Source: Streptomyces virginiae (lineage in GTDB: Bacteria; Actinomycetota; Actinomycetes; Streptomycetales; Streptomycetaceae). Taken from it: 6,545 bases of DNA. The notes beneath the pieces are model-generated. The model worked only from the letters and a program-made list of their open reading frames with translations, made no database searches and was not told where the DNA came from. Where the stretch lies: the NCBI RefSeq assembly GCF_000720455.1, contig NZ_JOAK01000066.1, positions 1 through 6,545 on the forward strand, written 5' to 3'. A program made the position numbers and the translations under genes. Each line of letters starts with the position of its first letter. Position 1 is the stretch's first letter. This document shows, piece after piece, positions 1 to 6,251 of this stretch.

Positions 1-366
1 GATGGACGGCGAGGGGCCGATGAAACCGATGTCGAGGGAGCCGCCGTTGAGGGCTTCGATCTCGGACGGACCGGCGTTGAAGGTCTGCGGCTTGATCTTC
101 GTGCCGTTCAGTTCCTTCTCGATCAGGCCCTCCTGGATACCGACGAGCGCGGTGGCGTGCGTCAGGTTCGGGAAGTACCCGATACGGACCTCGGAGGCCG
201 ACAGCTTCTTGCCGTCCGCAGCGGGGGCGTTCGCCTTGCCGTCGCCCTTGTCCTCGGCCTGGGAGCCGTAGCCGCAGGAGGCGAGCGCGCCGATCAGGAG
301 CGGCAGGGCAGCGGCGGCGGCGAGGCCGCGTCGAAGGGTCTTACGGGTGGAACCGGTGGCAGGCAC
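1..366 (-). CDS. SsuA-like ABC transporter substrate-binding lipoprotein (partial)
   Basis: Only the first 122 codons are present; the gene runs off the left edge. Start is GTG at 366, with AGAGGA at 376-381 nine nt upstream. The N-terminus is a lipoprotein signal: Arg/Lys at residues 8-13, a hydrophobic stretch at about 14-29, then lipobox LASC with the lipidated Cys at residue 31. A Gly/Asp/Lys/Ala-rich linker follows. From about residue 53 comes a domain beginning VRIGYFPNLTHATALVG and continuing with NAGPSEIEALNGGSLDIGFI, the pattern of the SsuA/TauA/nitrate-type periplasmic-binding family. Such lipoproteins sit outside the membrane and deliver ligand to a permease and ATPase, which would lie beyond the left edge. 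Its position behind the sulfate reduction genes favours sulfonate or another organosulfur ligand, but family members also bind nitrate, taurine or thiamine precursors, so the ligand is inferred from context. Confidence 0.88.
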   Translation of the reverse strand, partial: MPATGSTRKTLRRGLAAAAALPLLIGALASCGYGSQAEDKGDGKANAPAADGKKLSASEVRIGYFPNLTHATALVGIQEGLIEKELNGTKIKPQTFNAGPSEIEALNGGSLDIGFIGPSPSI

Positions 367-557
367 GGGAGGGCTTCCTCTCGCCGCGCCGTCGTTCTAC
401 GGCGCGGATTCTCGTCTGTGGAGCAGGGGCGGGTACGGCTCGCGGCGAACGGTCATCGCGCACATCGCGCCACGCCCCCCTGGCCGCTGCCGAGGGCGCC
501 GCTGCCCACGCGGCCGCCCTCCTTCGCGAAGGTCGAGTAGAGATCGACGAACATGGT
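367..557 (-). other. cysN to ABC-transporter intergenic region
   Basis: This 191-nt gap is the only long break in the run of genes downstream of the sulfite reductase. It holds a strong hairpin next to the ribosome binding site of the transporter gene, a perfect 12-nt palindrome CCTTCGCGAAGG at 521-532, and two small minus-strand ORFs overlapping by ATGA (453-554, 33 codons; 397-456, 19 codons). I could not see a convincing -35/-10 promoter. It may be an untranslated stretch inside one long transcript, or it may hold a separate promoter or regulatory leader for the transporter operon. Confidence 0.6.
384..407 (-). promoter_or_regulatory. Strong hairpin just upstream of the transporter gene's RBS
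   Basis: A perfect 9-bp inverted repeat, CCGCGCCGT / ACGGCGCGG, with a 6-nt loop at 393-398. On the transcript strand it ends immediately before the GAGAGGA ribosome binding site of the lipoprotein gene. There is no U-tract, so a classical intrinsic terminator is unlikely, although Streptomyces terminators often lack one. It could instead control translation, stabilise the downstream mRNA, or end some cysN transcripts. Confidence 0.5.
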
Positions 558-1907
558 CTAGAAGTCCCAGCCCTCGTCGTCCGGCTGGACGGTCGTCTCG
601 GCCTGGGAAGCGAAGGACTCGCCCGCCATGCCCGCGGCCAGGGTGGTCCCGTCCGCCGGGTCGATCAGCAGGAAGGATCCGGTACGGCGGGAGTCGGCGT
701 ACGCGTCGAGCGCGAGGGGCTCGGCGGTACGGACGACCACGAGGCCGATGTCGTTCGCCACCAGCTGCCCGGGCTCCGGGTGCTGGGACAGGTCGTCCAG
801 CGTCAGCCGCGAGGGGATCTCCTTGACGATCGCCTTGACCGTGCGGGTCGTGTGCTTGATCAGCACCCGGGCGCCCACGGCGAGGGGCTGGTCCGCCACG
901 TGGCACACCGTCGCGACGACGTCCTGCGTGGTCGCGGGGGCGTTCGCGGACGGCGCGATCAGGTCGCCGCGGGAGATGTCGATGTCGTCCTTCAGCCGCA
1001 CCGTCACCGACTGCGGGGCCCAGGCGATGTCCACCGGCTCGCCCAGCGCGTCGATGCCCTCGATGACCGAGGTCCGGCCCGACGGCAGGACCGTGACGGC
1101 CTCGCCGACGCGCAGCACGCCGGAGGCGATCTGGCCCGCGTAGCCGCGGTAGTCGGGGTGCTCCGCGGACTGCGGACGGATCACGTACTGCACCGGGAAA
1201 CGCGCGGGGCAGGCGGTGAGGTCGTGGCTGACCGGGACCGTCTCCAGGTGCTCCAGCACCGTCGGGCCGCCGTACCAGTCCATGTTCGCCGACGGCTCCA
1301 CCACGTTGTCACCGGCGAGGGCCGAGATCGGGATCGCGGTGATCTCCGGGACGCCCAGGTCCGAGGCGTAGGCGGTGAACTCCTCGGCGATCGCCGCGAA
1401 GACCGGCTCCTCGTAGCCGACGAGGTCCATCTTGTTCACGGCGAGGACCACGTGCGGGACGCGCAGCAGGGCCGCGACGGCCGCGTGTCGGCGGGTCTGC
1501 TCGATCACGCCGTTGCGGGCGTCGACGAGGACCACCGCCAGGTCGGCGGTGGAGGCTCCGGTCACCATGTTCCGGGTGTACTGCACGTGCCCGGGGGTGT
1601 CCGCGAGGATGAACCGGCGGCGCGCGGTGGCGAAGTAGCGGTACGCGACGTCGATGGTGATGCCCTGCTCCCGCTCGGCGCGCAGGCCGTCGGTGAGCAG
1701 CGCGAGGTCGGGGGCCTCCTGGCCGCGCTGGGCGGAGACGGCCTCGACGGCCTCCATCTGGTCGGTCAGGACCGACTTGGAGTCGTGCAGCAGCCGGCCC
1801 ACCAGGGTGGACTTGCCGTCGTCGACGGAACCGGCGGTCGCGAAGCGCAGCAGGGTGGTCGCCGCGAGGTCGTCGAGCCCGGCGACCTGATCGGTGGTGC
1901 TGGTCAT
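558..1907 (-). CDS. cysN: Sulfate adenylyltransferase GTPase subunit CysN
   Basis: This is the regulatory GTPase subunit of ATP sulfurylase; GTP hydrolysis drives the unfavourable conversion of sulfate and ATP to APS and pyrophosphate. The 449-aa protein shows the elongation-factor-like GTPase motifs in order: G1 GSVDDGKST at 26-34, the G2 threonine in GITID (Thr84), G3 DTPGH at 103-107, G4 NKMD at 158-161 and G5 SAL at 195-197. EF-Tu-like beta-barrel domains follow, from about residue 235. It ends without an APS kinase domain, so it is a plain CysN rather than a CysNC fusion, consistent with a separate cysC nearby. I chose the ATG at 1907, two nt after the cysD stop, with a GAAGGG-type RBS inside the end of cysD. 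The frame stays open further upstream but only as a cysD shadow. Cytoplasmic, forming a complex with CysD. Confidence 0.97.
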   Translation of the reverse strand: MTSTTDQVAGLDDLAATTLLRFATAGSVDDGKSTLVGRLLHDSKSVLTDQMEAVEAVSAQRGQEAPDLALLTDGLRAEREQGITIDVAYRYFATARRRFILADTPGHVQYTRNMVTGASTADLAVVLVDARNGVIEQTRRHAAVAALLRVPHVVLAVNKMDLVGYEEPVFAAIAEEFTAYASDLGVPEITAIPISALAGDNVVEPSANMDWYGGPTVLEHLETVPVSHDLTACPARFPVQYVIRPQSAEHPDYRGYAGQIASGVLRVGEAVTVLPSGRTSVIEGIDALGEPVDIAWAPQSVTVRLKDDIDISRGDLIAPSANAPATTQDVVATVCHVADQPLAVGARVLIKHTTRTVKAIVKEIPSRLTLDDLSQHPEPGQLVANDIGLVVVRTAEPLALDAYADSRRTGSFLLIDPADGTTLAAGMAGESFASQAETTVQPDDEGWDF

Positions 1908-1909
1908 TT

Positions 1910-2848
1910 CTAGAAGTACCCTTCGCGCTTGCGGTCTTCCATCGCGGCCTCGGACATCTTGTCGTCGGCGCGGGTCGCGCCCCGCTCGGTGAGCCGGGAG
2001 ACGGCGATCTCGGCGATCACGGCGTCGAGCGTGACGGCGTCGGAGTCGACGGCGCCGGTGCAGGACATGTCGCCGACGGTGCGGTAGCGGACGAGCCGCG
2101 TCTCGGGCGTCTCGCCCTCCTTGGGGCCGCCCCACTCGCCGGCCGTCAGCCACATGCCGTTGCGCTTGAAGACCTCGCGCTCGTGGGCGAAGTAGATCTC
2201 CGGCAGCTCGATGCCCTCGCGGGCGATGTACTGCCACACGTCCAGCTCGGTCCAGTTGGACAGCGGGAAGACGCGCACGTGCTCACCGGGCGCGTGGCGG
2301 CCGTTGTAGAGCTGCCACAGCTCGGGCCGCTGGCGGCGCGGGTCCCACTGGGAGAACTCGTCGCGCAGGGAGAACACGCGCTCCTTGGCGCGGGCCTTCT
2401 CCTCGTCGCGGCGGCCGCCGCCGAAGACCGCGTCGAACTTGAGGCTCTGGATCGCCTCCGTCAGCGGGACGGTCTGCAGCGGGTTGCGGGTGCCGTCGGG
2501 GCGCTCGCGCAGCGTGCCGGCGTCGATGTAGTCCTGGACGGACGCCACGTGCAGGCGCAGCCCGTGCTCGGCGACGGTGCGGTCGCGGTACTCCAGCACC
2601 TCGGGGAAGTTGTGGCCCGTGTCGACGTGCAGCAGCGAGAACGGCACCGGCGCCGGCGCGAACGCCTTGAGCGCCAGGTGCAGCATGACGATGGAGTCCT
2701 TGCCGCCGGAGAAGAGGATCACCGGCTTCTCGAACTCGCCCGCCACCTCGCGGAAGATGTGCACGGCCTCGGACTCGAGGGCGTCGAGGTGCGACAGCGC
2801 GTAGGGCGCGTCCGTCTCTTCGTGGACGTGTGCGACGGTCGTCGTCAT
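1910..2848 (-). CDS. cysD: Sulfate adenylyltransferase catalytic subunit CysD
   Basis: This is the catalytic subunit of ATP sulfurylase, joining sulfate to ATP to form adenosine 5'-phosphosulfate, the first step of sulfate assimilation. The 312-aa protein is of the usual length for the family. It has the PP-loop SGGKDS at residues 47-52, HVDTGHNFPE at about 74-83, the GGGRRDEEKARAKERVFS segment at 143-160, and the typical C-terminal end RKREGYF. The ATG at 2848 overlaps the cysC stop as ATGA, and a GAGAGGGG ribosome binding site lies at 2855-2862. With cysN starting two nt downstream, the two subunits are clearly translated together, as expected for an obligate heterodimer. Nothing is unusual in the reading frame. 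Confidence 0.98.
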   Translation of the reverse strand: MTTTVAHVHEETDAPYALSHLDALESEAVHIFREVAGEFEKPVILFSGGKDSIVMLHLALKAFAPAPVPFSLLHVDTGHNFPEVLEYRDRTVAEHGLRLHVASVQDYIDAGTLRERPDGTRNPLQTVPLTEAIQSLKFDAVFGGGRRDEEKARAKERVFSLRDEFSQWDPRRQRPELWQLYNGRHAPGEHVRVFPLSNWTELDVWQYIAREGIELPEIYFAHEREVFKRNGMWLTAGEWGGPKEGETPETRLVRYRTVGDMSCTGAVDSDAVTLDAVIAEIAVSRLTERGATRADDKMSEAAMEDRKREGYF

Positions 2849-3390
2849 GCCAGACCCCTCTCGGTGAGCAGCGCGTGCAGGGCCGAGGCCGACTCCTGCA
2901 CGGTCTGCGTGTGCGACTCGATACGGAGGTCCGGGGACTCCGGCGCCTCGTACGGGTCGTCGACCCCGGTCAGACCGGAGATCTCGCCCGCCGCCTGCTT
3001 GGCGTACAGACCCTTCACGTCACGCTCGGAGCACACCTCGACCGGGGTGGCCACGTGCACTTCGAGGTAGTCCGTCGCGGCGGCGGCATGCCGCTTGCGG
3101 ACGGCCTCGCGGCTGTCCGCGAACGGCGCGATCACCGGCACCAGCGCCTTGACGCCGTTGCTCGCGAGGAGTTCGGCGACGAAGCCGATCCGCTGCACGT
3201 TGGTGTGCCGGTCCTCGCGGGTGAAGCCGAGTCCGGCCGAGAGGAACTCGCGGATCTCGTCCCCGTCGAGCACCTCCACGCGGTGGCCCTCGGCACGCAG
3301 CCGCTCGGCCAGCGCGTAGGCGATGGTGGTCTTGCCCGCGCTCGGCAGCCCGGTCAGCCACACCGTGGCGCCCTGGTCGCTCACGCTCAT
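2845..3390 (-). CDS. cysC: Adenylyl-sulfate kinase CysC
   Basis: This enzyme phosphorylates APS at the 3' position to give PAPS. The 181-aa protein has Walker A GLPSAGKTT at 14-22, the DGDEIREFLSAGLGFTRED stretch at 42-60 typical of APS kinases, RHTNVQRIG at 61-69, and the lid region KGLYAKQAAGEISGLTG at about 126-142. The stop overlaps the cysD start (ATGA). Start choice: ATG at 3390 has a clear GGAG nine nt upstream (3400-3403) and begins MSVSDQGATVW. An in-frame ATG at 3426, overlapping the cysH stop as TGATG, would add 12 residues (MTTSEELTETEQ). It has no good RBS, and 4 of the 11 codons after that ATG end in A or T, unusual here, so I prefer 3390. In this operon PAPS may feed CysH or be used for sulfation. 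Confidence 0.95.
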   Translation of the reverse strand: MSVSDQGATVWLTGLPSAGKTTIAYALAERLRAEGHRVEVLDGDEIREFLSAGLGFTREDRHTNVQRIGFVAELLASNGVKALVPVIAPFADSREAVRKRHAAAATDYLEVHVATPVEVCSERDVKGLYAKQAAGEISGLTGVDDPYEAPESPDLRIESHTQTVQESASALHALLTERGLA

Positions 3391-3399
3391 CTGCTCTGT

Positions 3400-3403
3400 C
3401 TCC
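3400..3403 (-). promoter_or_regulatory. RBS deciding the cysC start
   Basis: GGAG on the minus strand lies nine nt before the ATG at 3390. It sits in a short stretch with A/T-rich third positions between the cysH stop and this ATG, which supports the shorter CysC form and a 35-nt gap between cysH and cysC rather than overlapping genes. Confidence 0.55.
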
Positions 3404-3425
3404 GTAAGTTCTTCGCTGGTCGTCA

Positions 3426-4154
3426 TCAGCCGTGCAGTCCGCACTCGGTCTTGCCCCGCCCGGCCCAGCGGCCGGACCGCGCGTCCTCGCCCTCCGCCAC
3501 GCGGCGGGTGCAGGGGGCGCAGCCGACGGAGGCGTAGCCGTCCGTCAGCAGCGGGTTGGTGAGTACGCCGTGCTCGGCGACGTACGCGTCCACGTCGTCC
3601 TGGGTCCAGCGGGCGATCGGCGAGACCTTGACCTTCTGCCGCTTCTCGTCCCAGCCGACCACCGGGGTGTTCGCCCGGGTCGGGGACTCGTCGCGGCGCA
3701 GCCCCGTCGCCCACGCGTCGTACGCCGTCAGGCCCTCTTCCAGCGGCTTGACCTTGCGCAGCGCGCAGCACAGGTCGGGGTCCCGGTCGTGCAGCTTCGG
3801 CCCGTACTCGGCGTCCTGCTCGGCCACGGTCTGCCGCGGGGTCAGCGTGATGACGTTGACGTCCATCACCGCGCCGACCGCGTCCCGGGTGCCGATGGTC
3901 TCCTCGAAGTGGTAGCCCGTGTCGAGGAAGACCACGTCCACACCGGGGAAGACCCGCGAGGCCAGGTGGGCGACGACCGCGTCCTCCATGGAGGAGGTCA
4001 CGGCGAACTTCCCGCCGAACGTGTCGGCCGCCCAGCGCAGGATGTCGAGCGCGGAGGCGTCCTCCAGGTCACGGCCGGCCTGCTCGGCCAGCTCCTTGAG
4101 GGTGGCGGCCTTCAGGCCGGCGTTCTTGAGACTGGCGTCTTGCGTGGTGGTCAT
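3426..4154 (-). CDS. cysH: APS/PAPS reductase CysH with [4Fe-4S] cysteines
   Basis: This is a thioredoxin-dependent reductase that converts activated sulfate to sulfite in the cytoplasm. The 242-aa protein has the modified PP-loop region TSSMED at 53-58, FLDTGYHFEET at 77-87, paired cysteines Cys129-Cys130, a second pair in CAPC (Cys212, Cys215), and the catalytic ECGLH near the C-terminus with Cys238. In this family the CC...CxxC set binds a [4Fe-4S] cluster and marks enzymes that reduce APS; enzymes that use only PAPS lack it. APS is therefore the likely main substrate, although some cluster-containing members accept both. The ATG at 4154 overlaps the stop of the upstream small gene (ATGA) and has GGAGG at 4164-4168, nine nt away. 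The frame continues upstream, but that part is a shadow of the small gene. Confidence 0.96.
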   Translation of the reverse strand: MTTTQDASLKNAGLKAATLKELAEQAGRDLEDASALDILRWAADTFGGKFAVTSSMEDAVVAHLASRVFPGVDVVFLDTGYHFEETIGTRDAVGAVMDVNVITLTPRQTVAEQDAEYGPKLHDRDPDLCCALRKVKPLEEGLTAYDAWATGLRRDESPTRANTPVVGWDEKRQKVKVSPIARWTQDDVDAYVAEHGVLTNPLLTDGYASVGCAPCTRRVAEGEDARSGRWAGRGKTECGLHG

Positions 4155-4330
4155 ATCTCGTCCCCTCCCGCTGAGTTCGTCCCGACGCCCCGGGACAGCA
4201 GCCCCAGGTACTTCAGCTGGAAGGCCCGGTTGCAGGCCCTGCATTCCCACGCGCCGTGGCCCGTCTCGTTGGGGAACAGGTCCTCGTCGCCGCAGTACGG
4301 GCAGTAGAACGGCGCGGCTCGCTCGCTCAC
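4151..4330 (-). CDS. Small four-cysteine zinc-ribbon protein of the sulfate reduction operon
   Basis: A 59-aa protein that starts GTG at 4330, overlapping the sirA stop as GTGA, and ends overlapping the cysH start as ATGA. It has two CxxC knuckles, CPYC (Cys10, Cys13) and CRAC (Cys30, Cys33), 16 residues apart, followed by NRAFQLKYLG. This is the pattern of a zinc ribbon; a rubredoxin-like iron site is less likely because the spacing is short. There is no signal peptide or membrane segment, so it should be cytoplasmic. The tight coupling on both sides shows that it belongs to the pathway. The corynebacterial cluster has a small ferredoxin-like gene, cysX, between cysI and cysH, and this could be its positional counterpart. 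Roles in electron delivery, complex assembly or regulation are all possible, and I do not assign one. Confidence 0.9.
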   Translation of the reverse strand: MSERAAPFYCPYCGDEDLFPNETGHGAWECRACNRAFQLKYLGLLSRGVGTNSAGGDEI

Positions 4331-6033
4331 GAGAGGCTCTTCTCGTCCGCGCGGGCGACCCAGGCCGCGAAGCGCTCGCCGTCCTCGCGCTGCTCCTCGT
4401 AGCTCTTGACGACCCGCTCGACGTAGTCGGGCAGACCGGCCGAAGTGACCTTGAGGCCGCGGACCTTGCGGCCGAAGCCGGCCTCCAGGCCGAGGGCGCC
4501 GCCCAGGTGGACCTGGTAGCCCTCCACCTGGTTGCCGTCGTCGTCGAGGACCAGCTGCCCCTTGAGACCGATGTCCGCCACCTGGATACGGGCGCAGGCG
4601 TTCGGGCAGCCGTTGATGTTGATGGTGATCGGCTCGGCGAAGTCCGGCAGACGGCGCTCCAGCTCGTCGATGAGCGAGGCGCCGCGCGCCTTGGTCTCGA
4701 CGATGGCCAGCTTGCAGAACTCGATGCCGGTGCAGGCCATCGTGCCGCGGCGGAACGGGGACGGCTTGACCCGCAGGTCCAGGGCCTCCAGCGCCTCGAC
4801 GACCGAGTCGACCCGGTCGGCCTCGATGTCGAGCACGATCATCTTCTGCTCGGCGGTGGTGCGCAGGCGGCCGGAGCCGTGCTGCTCGGCGATGTCCGCG
4901 ATCTTGGTCAGGGTGGCGCCGTCCACGCGGCCCACGCGGGGCGCGAAGCCGACGTAGAACTTGCCGTCCTGCTGCTGGTGGACGCCGACGTGGTCGCGCC
5001 ACTGACCGGAGGGCTGCTCGGGCGCGGGGCCGTCGGTCAGCTTCCGCTTCAGGTACTCGTCCTCCAGGACCTGGCGGAACTTGGCCGGACCCCAGTCGGC
5101 GACGAGGAACTTCAGGCGGGCGCGGGTGCGCAGCCGGCGGTAGCCGTAGTCGCGGAAGATCGAGATGACGCCCTCGTAGACGTCCGGGACCTCGTCGAGC
5201 GAGACCCAGGTGCCCAGGCGCACACCGAGCTTGGGGTTGGTGGACAGGCCCCCGCCGACCCAGACGTCGAAGCCGGGACCGTGCTCGGGGTGGTTCACGC
5301 CGACGAACGCGATGTCGTTGATCTCGTGCGCCACGTCGAGCAGCGGCGAGCCGGAGATCGCGGACTTGAACTTGCGGGGCAGGTTGGAGAAGTCCTTGTT
5401 GCCCACGATGCGGCGGTAGATCTCGTCGATGGCGGGGGTGCCGTCGATGATCTCGTCCTGTGCGATGCCGGCGACGGGCGAGCCGAGGATGACGCGGGGC
5501 GTGTCACCGCAGGCCTCGGTGGTGGACAGGCCGACGGCCTCCAGGCGGCGCCAGATCTCCGGGACGTCCTCGATCCGGATCCAGTGGTACTGCACGTTCT
5601 GGCGGTCGGTGAGGTCGGCGGTGCCGCGGGCGAACTCCTCGGAGATCTCGCCGATGACGCGCAGCTGCTCGGTGGTCAGCCGGCCGCCGTCGATGCGCAC
5701 GCGCAGCATGAAGTACTTGTCGTCCAGCTCCTCCGGCTCCAGGATCGCGGTCTTGCCGCCGTCGATCCCGGGCTTGCGCTGGGTGTAGAGGCCCCACCAG
5801 CGCATGCGGCCGCGCAGGTCGTTGGGGTCGATGGAGTCGAAACCCCGGTGGGCGTAGATCGTCTCAATGCGTGTCCGCACATTGAGACCGTCGTCGTCCT
5901 TCTTGAACTGCTCGTTGCCGTTGAGGGGCGTGTGGTGTCCGACGGCCCACTGACCCTCGCCGCGGTGACGGCCGGTCTTGCGGCGCGCGGCGGCTGCGGG
6001 TGCTGCTGCGGGCGTTTCGGGGGTGGCGGCCAT
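4327..6033 (-). CDS. sirA: Ferredoxin-dependent sulfite (nitrite/sulfite) reductase
   Basis: This enzyme catalyses six-electron reduction of sulfite to sulfide using siroheme coupled to a [4Fe-4S] cluster. The 568-aa protein has the two duplicated ferredoxin-like and catalytic halves of the nitrite/sulfite reductase family. Cluster cysteines are Cys434 and Cys440 (CTGIEFCK) and Cys476 and Cys480 (NGCPNAC). Likely anion-binding basic residues are Arg113, Arg144 (TDRQN), Lys221 and Lys223 (RKFKSAISG). Tyr83 (RWWGLYTQRKPG) and Cys175 (EACGDTPR) match the Tyr-Cys pair that is covalently linked in mycobacterial NirA/SirA, which favours sulfite over nitrite. Residues 1-20 are an Ala/Pro-rich tail outside the conserved fold. 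The ATG at 6033 has AAGGA at 6043-6047, nine nt away. It is the first enzyme gene of the operon, behind a leader peptide. The sulfate genes downstream support the sulfite role. Confidence 0.96.
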   Translation of the reverse strand: MAATPETPAAAPAAAARRKTGRHRGEGQWAVGHHTPLNGNEQFKKDDDGLNVRTRIETIYAHRGFDSIDPNDLRGRMRWWGLYTQRKPGIDGGKTAILEPEELDDKYFMLRVRIDGGRLTTEQLRVIGEISEEFARGTADLTDRQNVQYHWIRIEDVPEIWRRLEAVGLSTTEACGDTPRVILGSPVAGIAQDEIIDGTPAIDEIYRRIVGNKDFSNLPRKFKSAISGSPLLDVAHEINDIAFVGVNHPEHGPGFDVWVGGGLSTNPKLGVRLGTWVSLDEVPDVYEGVISIFRDYGYRRLRTRARLKFLVADWGPAKFRQVLEDEYLKRKLTDGPAPEQPSGQWRDHVGVHQQQDGKFYVGFAPRVGRVDGATLTKIADIAEQHGSGRLRTTAEQKMIVLDIEADRVDSVVEALEALDLRVKPSPFRRGTMACTGIEFCKLAIVETKARGASLIDELERRLPDFAEPITININGCPNACARIQVADIGLKGQLVLDDDGNQVEGYQVHLGGALGLEAGFGRKVRGLKVTSAGLPDYVERVVKSYEEQREDGERFAAWVARADEKSLS

Positions 6034-6251
6034 GGCGGTACGTCCTTCTTGGGCGGCTCAGGGCAGGGGCGGGTGTAGCGGGTGGGGTTGGCGTGACCCC
6101 TGGACGCTGAGCGGGTGCGGCCGATTGCCCGCGCCTTTGCCGGGGTGACCGGCGGACAGGGCGGTGTTCGGCCTTCAGGGGACTGCGGTGATCGACACTT
6201 CCACGGCGACGATGCCGGGATTGCGGCGATGTGCGGCGGTTGCTGGTTCCG
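6034..6251 (-). promoter_or_regulatory. Leader region between leader peptide and sirA (probable attenuator)
   Basis: 218 nt separate the leader peptide stop from the sirA ATG. In the transcript the stretch matching 6061-6094 contains 22 C and only 4 G in 34 nt, the C-over-G bias expected of a Rho loading site. Only weak stems are visible, such as GCCGG/CCGGC around a 5-nt loop near 6140, so I see no clear intrinsic terminator. The last 15-20 nt hold the sirA ribosome binding site. A leader peptide followed by a C-rich untranslated region fits attenuation controlled by leader translation; the mechanism is inference. Confidence 0.5.

Noticed and set aside
521..532. Perfect palindrome CCTTCGCGAAGG
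   Set aside because: It is short and in GC-rich DNA, with no second copy or promoter beside it, so chance cannot be excluded. I note it in the intergenic entry but do not call it an operator.
397..906. A 169-codon minus-strand frame spanning the end of cysN and the gap
   Set aside because: Most of it is an out-of-frame shadow of cysN. Only its last 19 codons, past cysN, are considered as a possible uORF.
780..1913. A 377-codon plus-strand frame opposite cysN
   Set aside because: It is an antisense shadow of cysN, rich in Arg, Asp, Gly, Val and His with no domain pattern.
1908..2237. Upstream extension of cysN to a 559-aa protein
   Set aside because: The extra 110 residues overlap cysD out of frame, are Arg-rich and lack homology-like pattern. 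The ATG at 1907 has proper operon spacing and family-like length.
3427..3771. Upstream extension of cysC to a 308-aa protein
   Set aside because: The added segment is an out-of-frame reading of cysH. CysC proteins are normally about 180-200 aa.
4327..6033. sirA as a nitrite reductase
   Set aside because: The family is shared, but the Tyr83/Cys175 pair and the location with cysH, cysC, cysD and cysN favour sulfite as the substrate.
3919..6078. A 719-codon open frame on the plus strand opposite sirA and cysH
   Set aside because: It is antisense to well-recognised enzymes. Its Val/Asp/Leu/Ala/Gly-rich, low-complexity product is typical of a high-GC shadow frame, and it shows no family motif.
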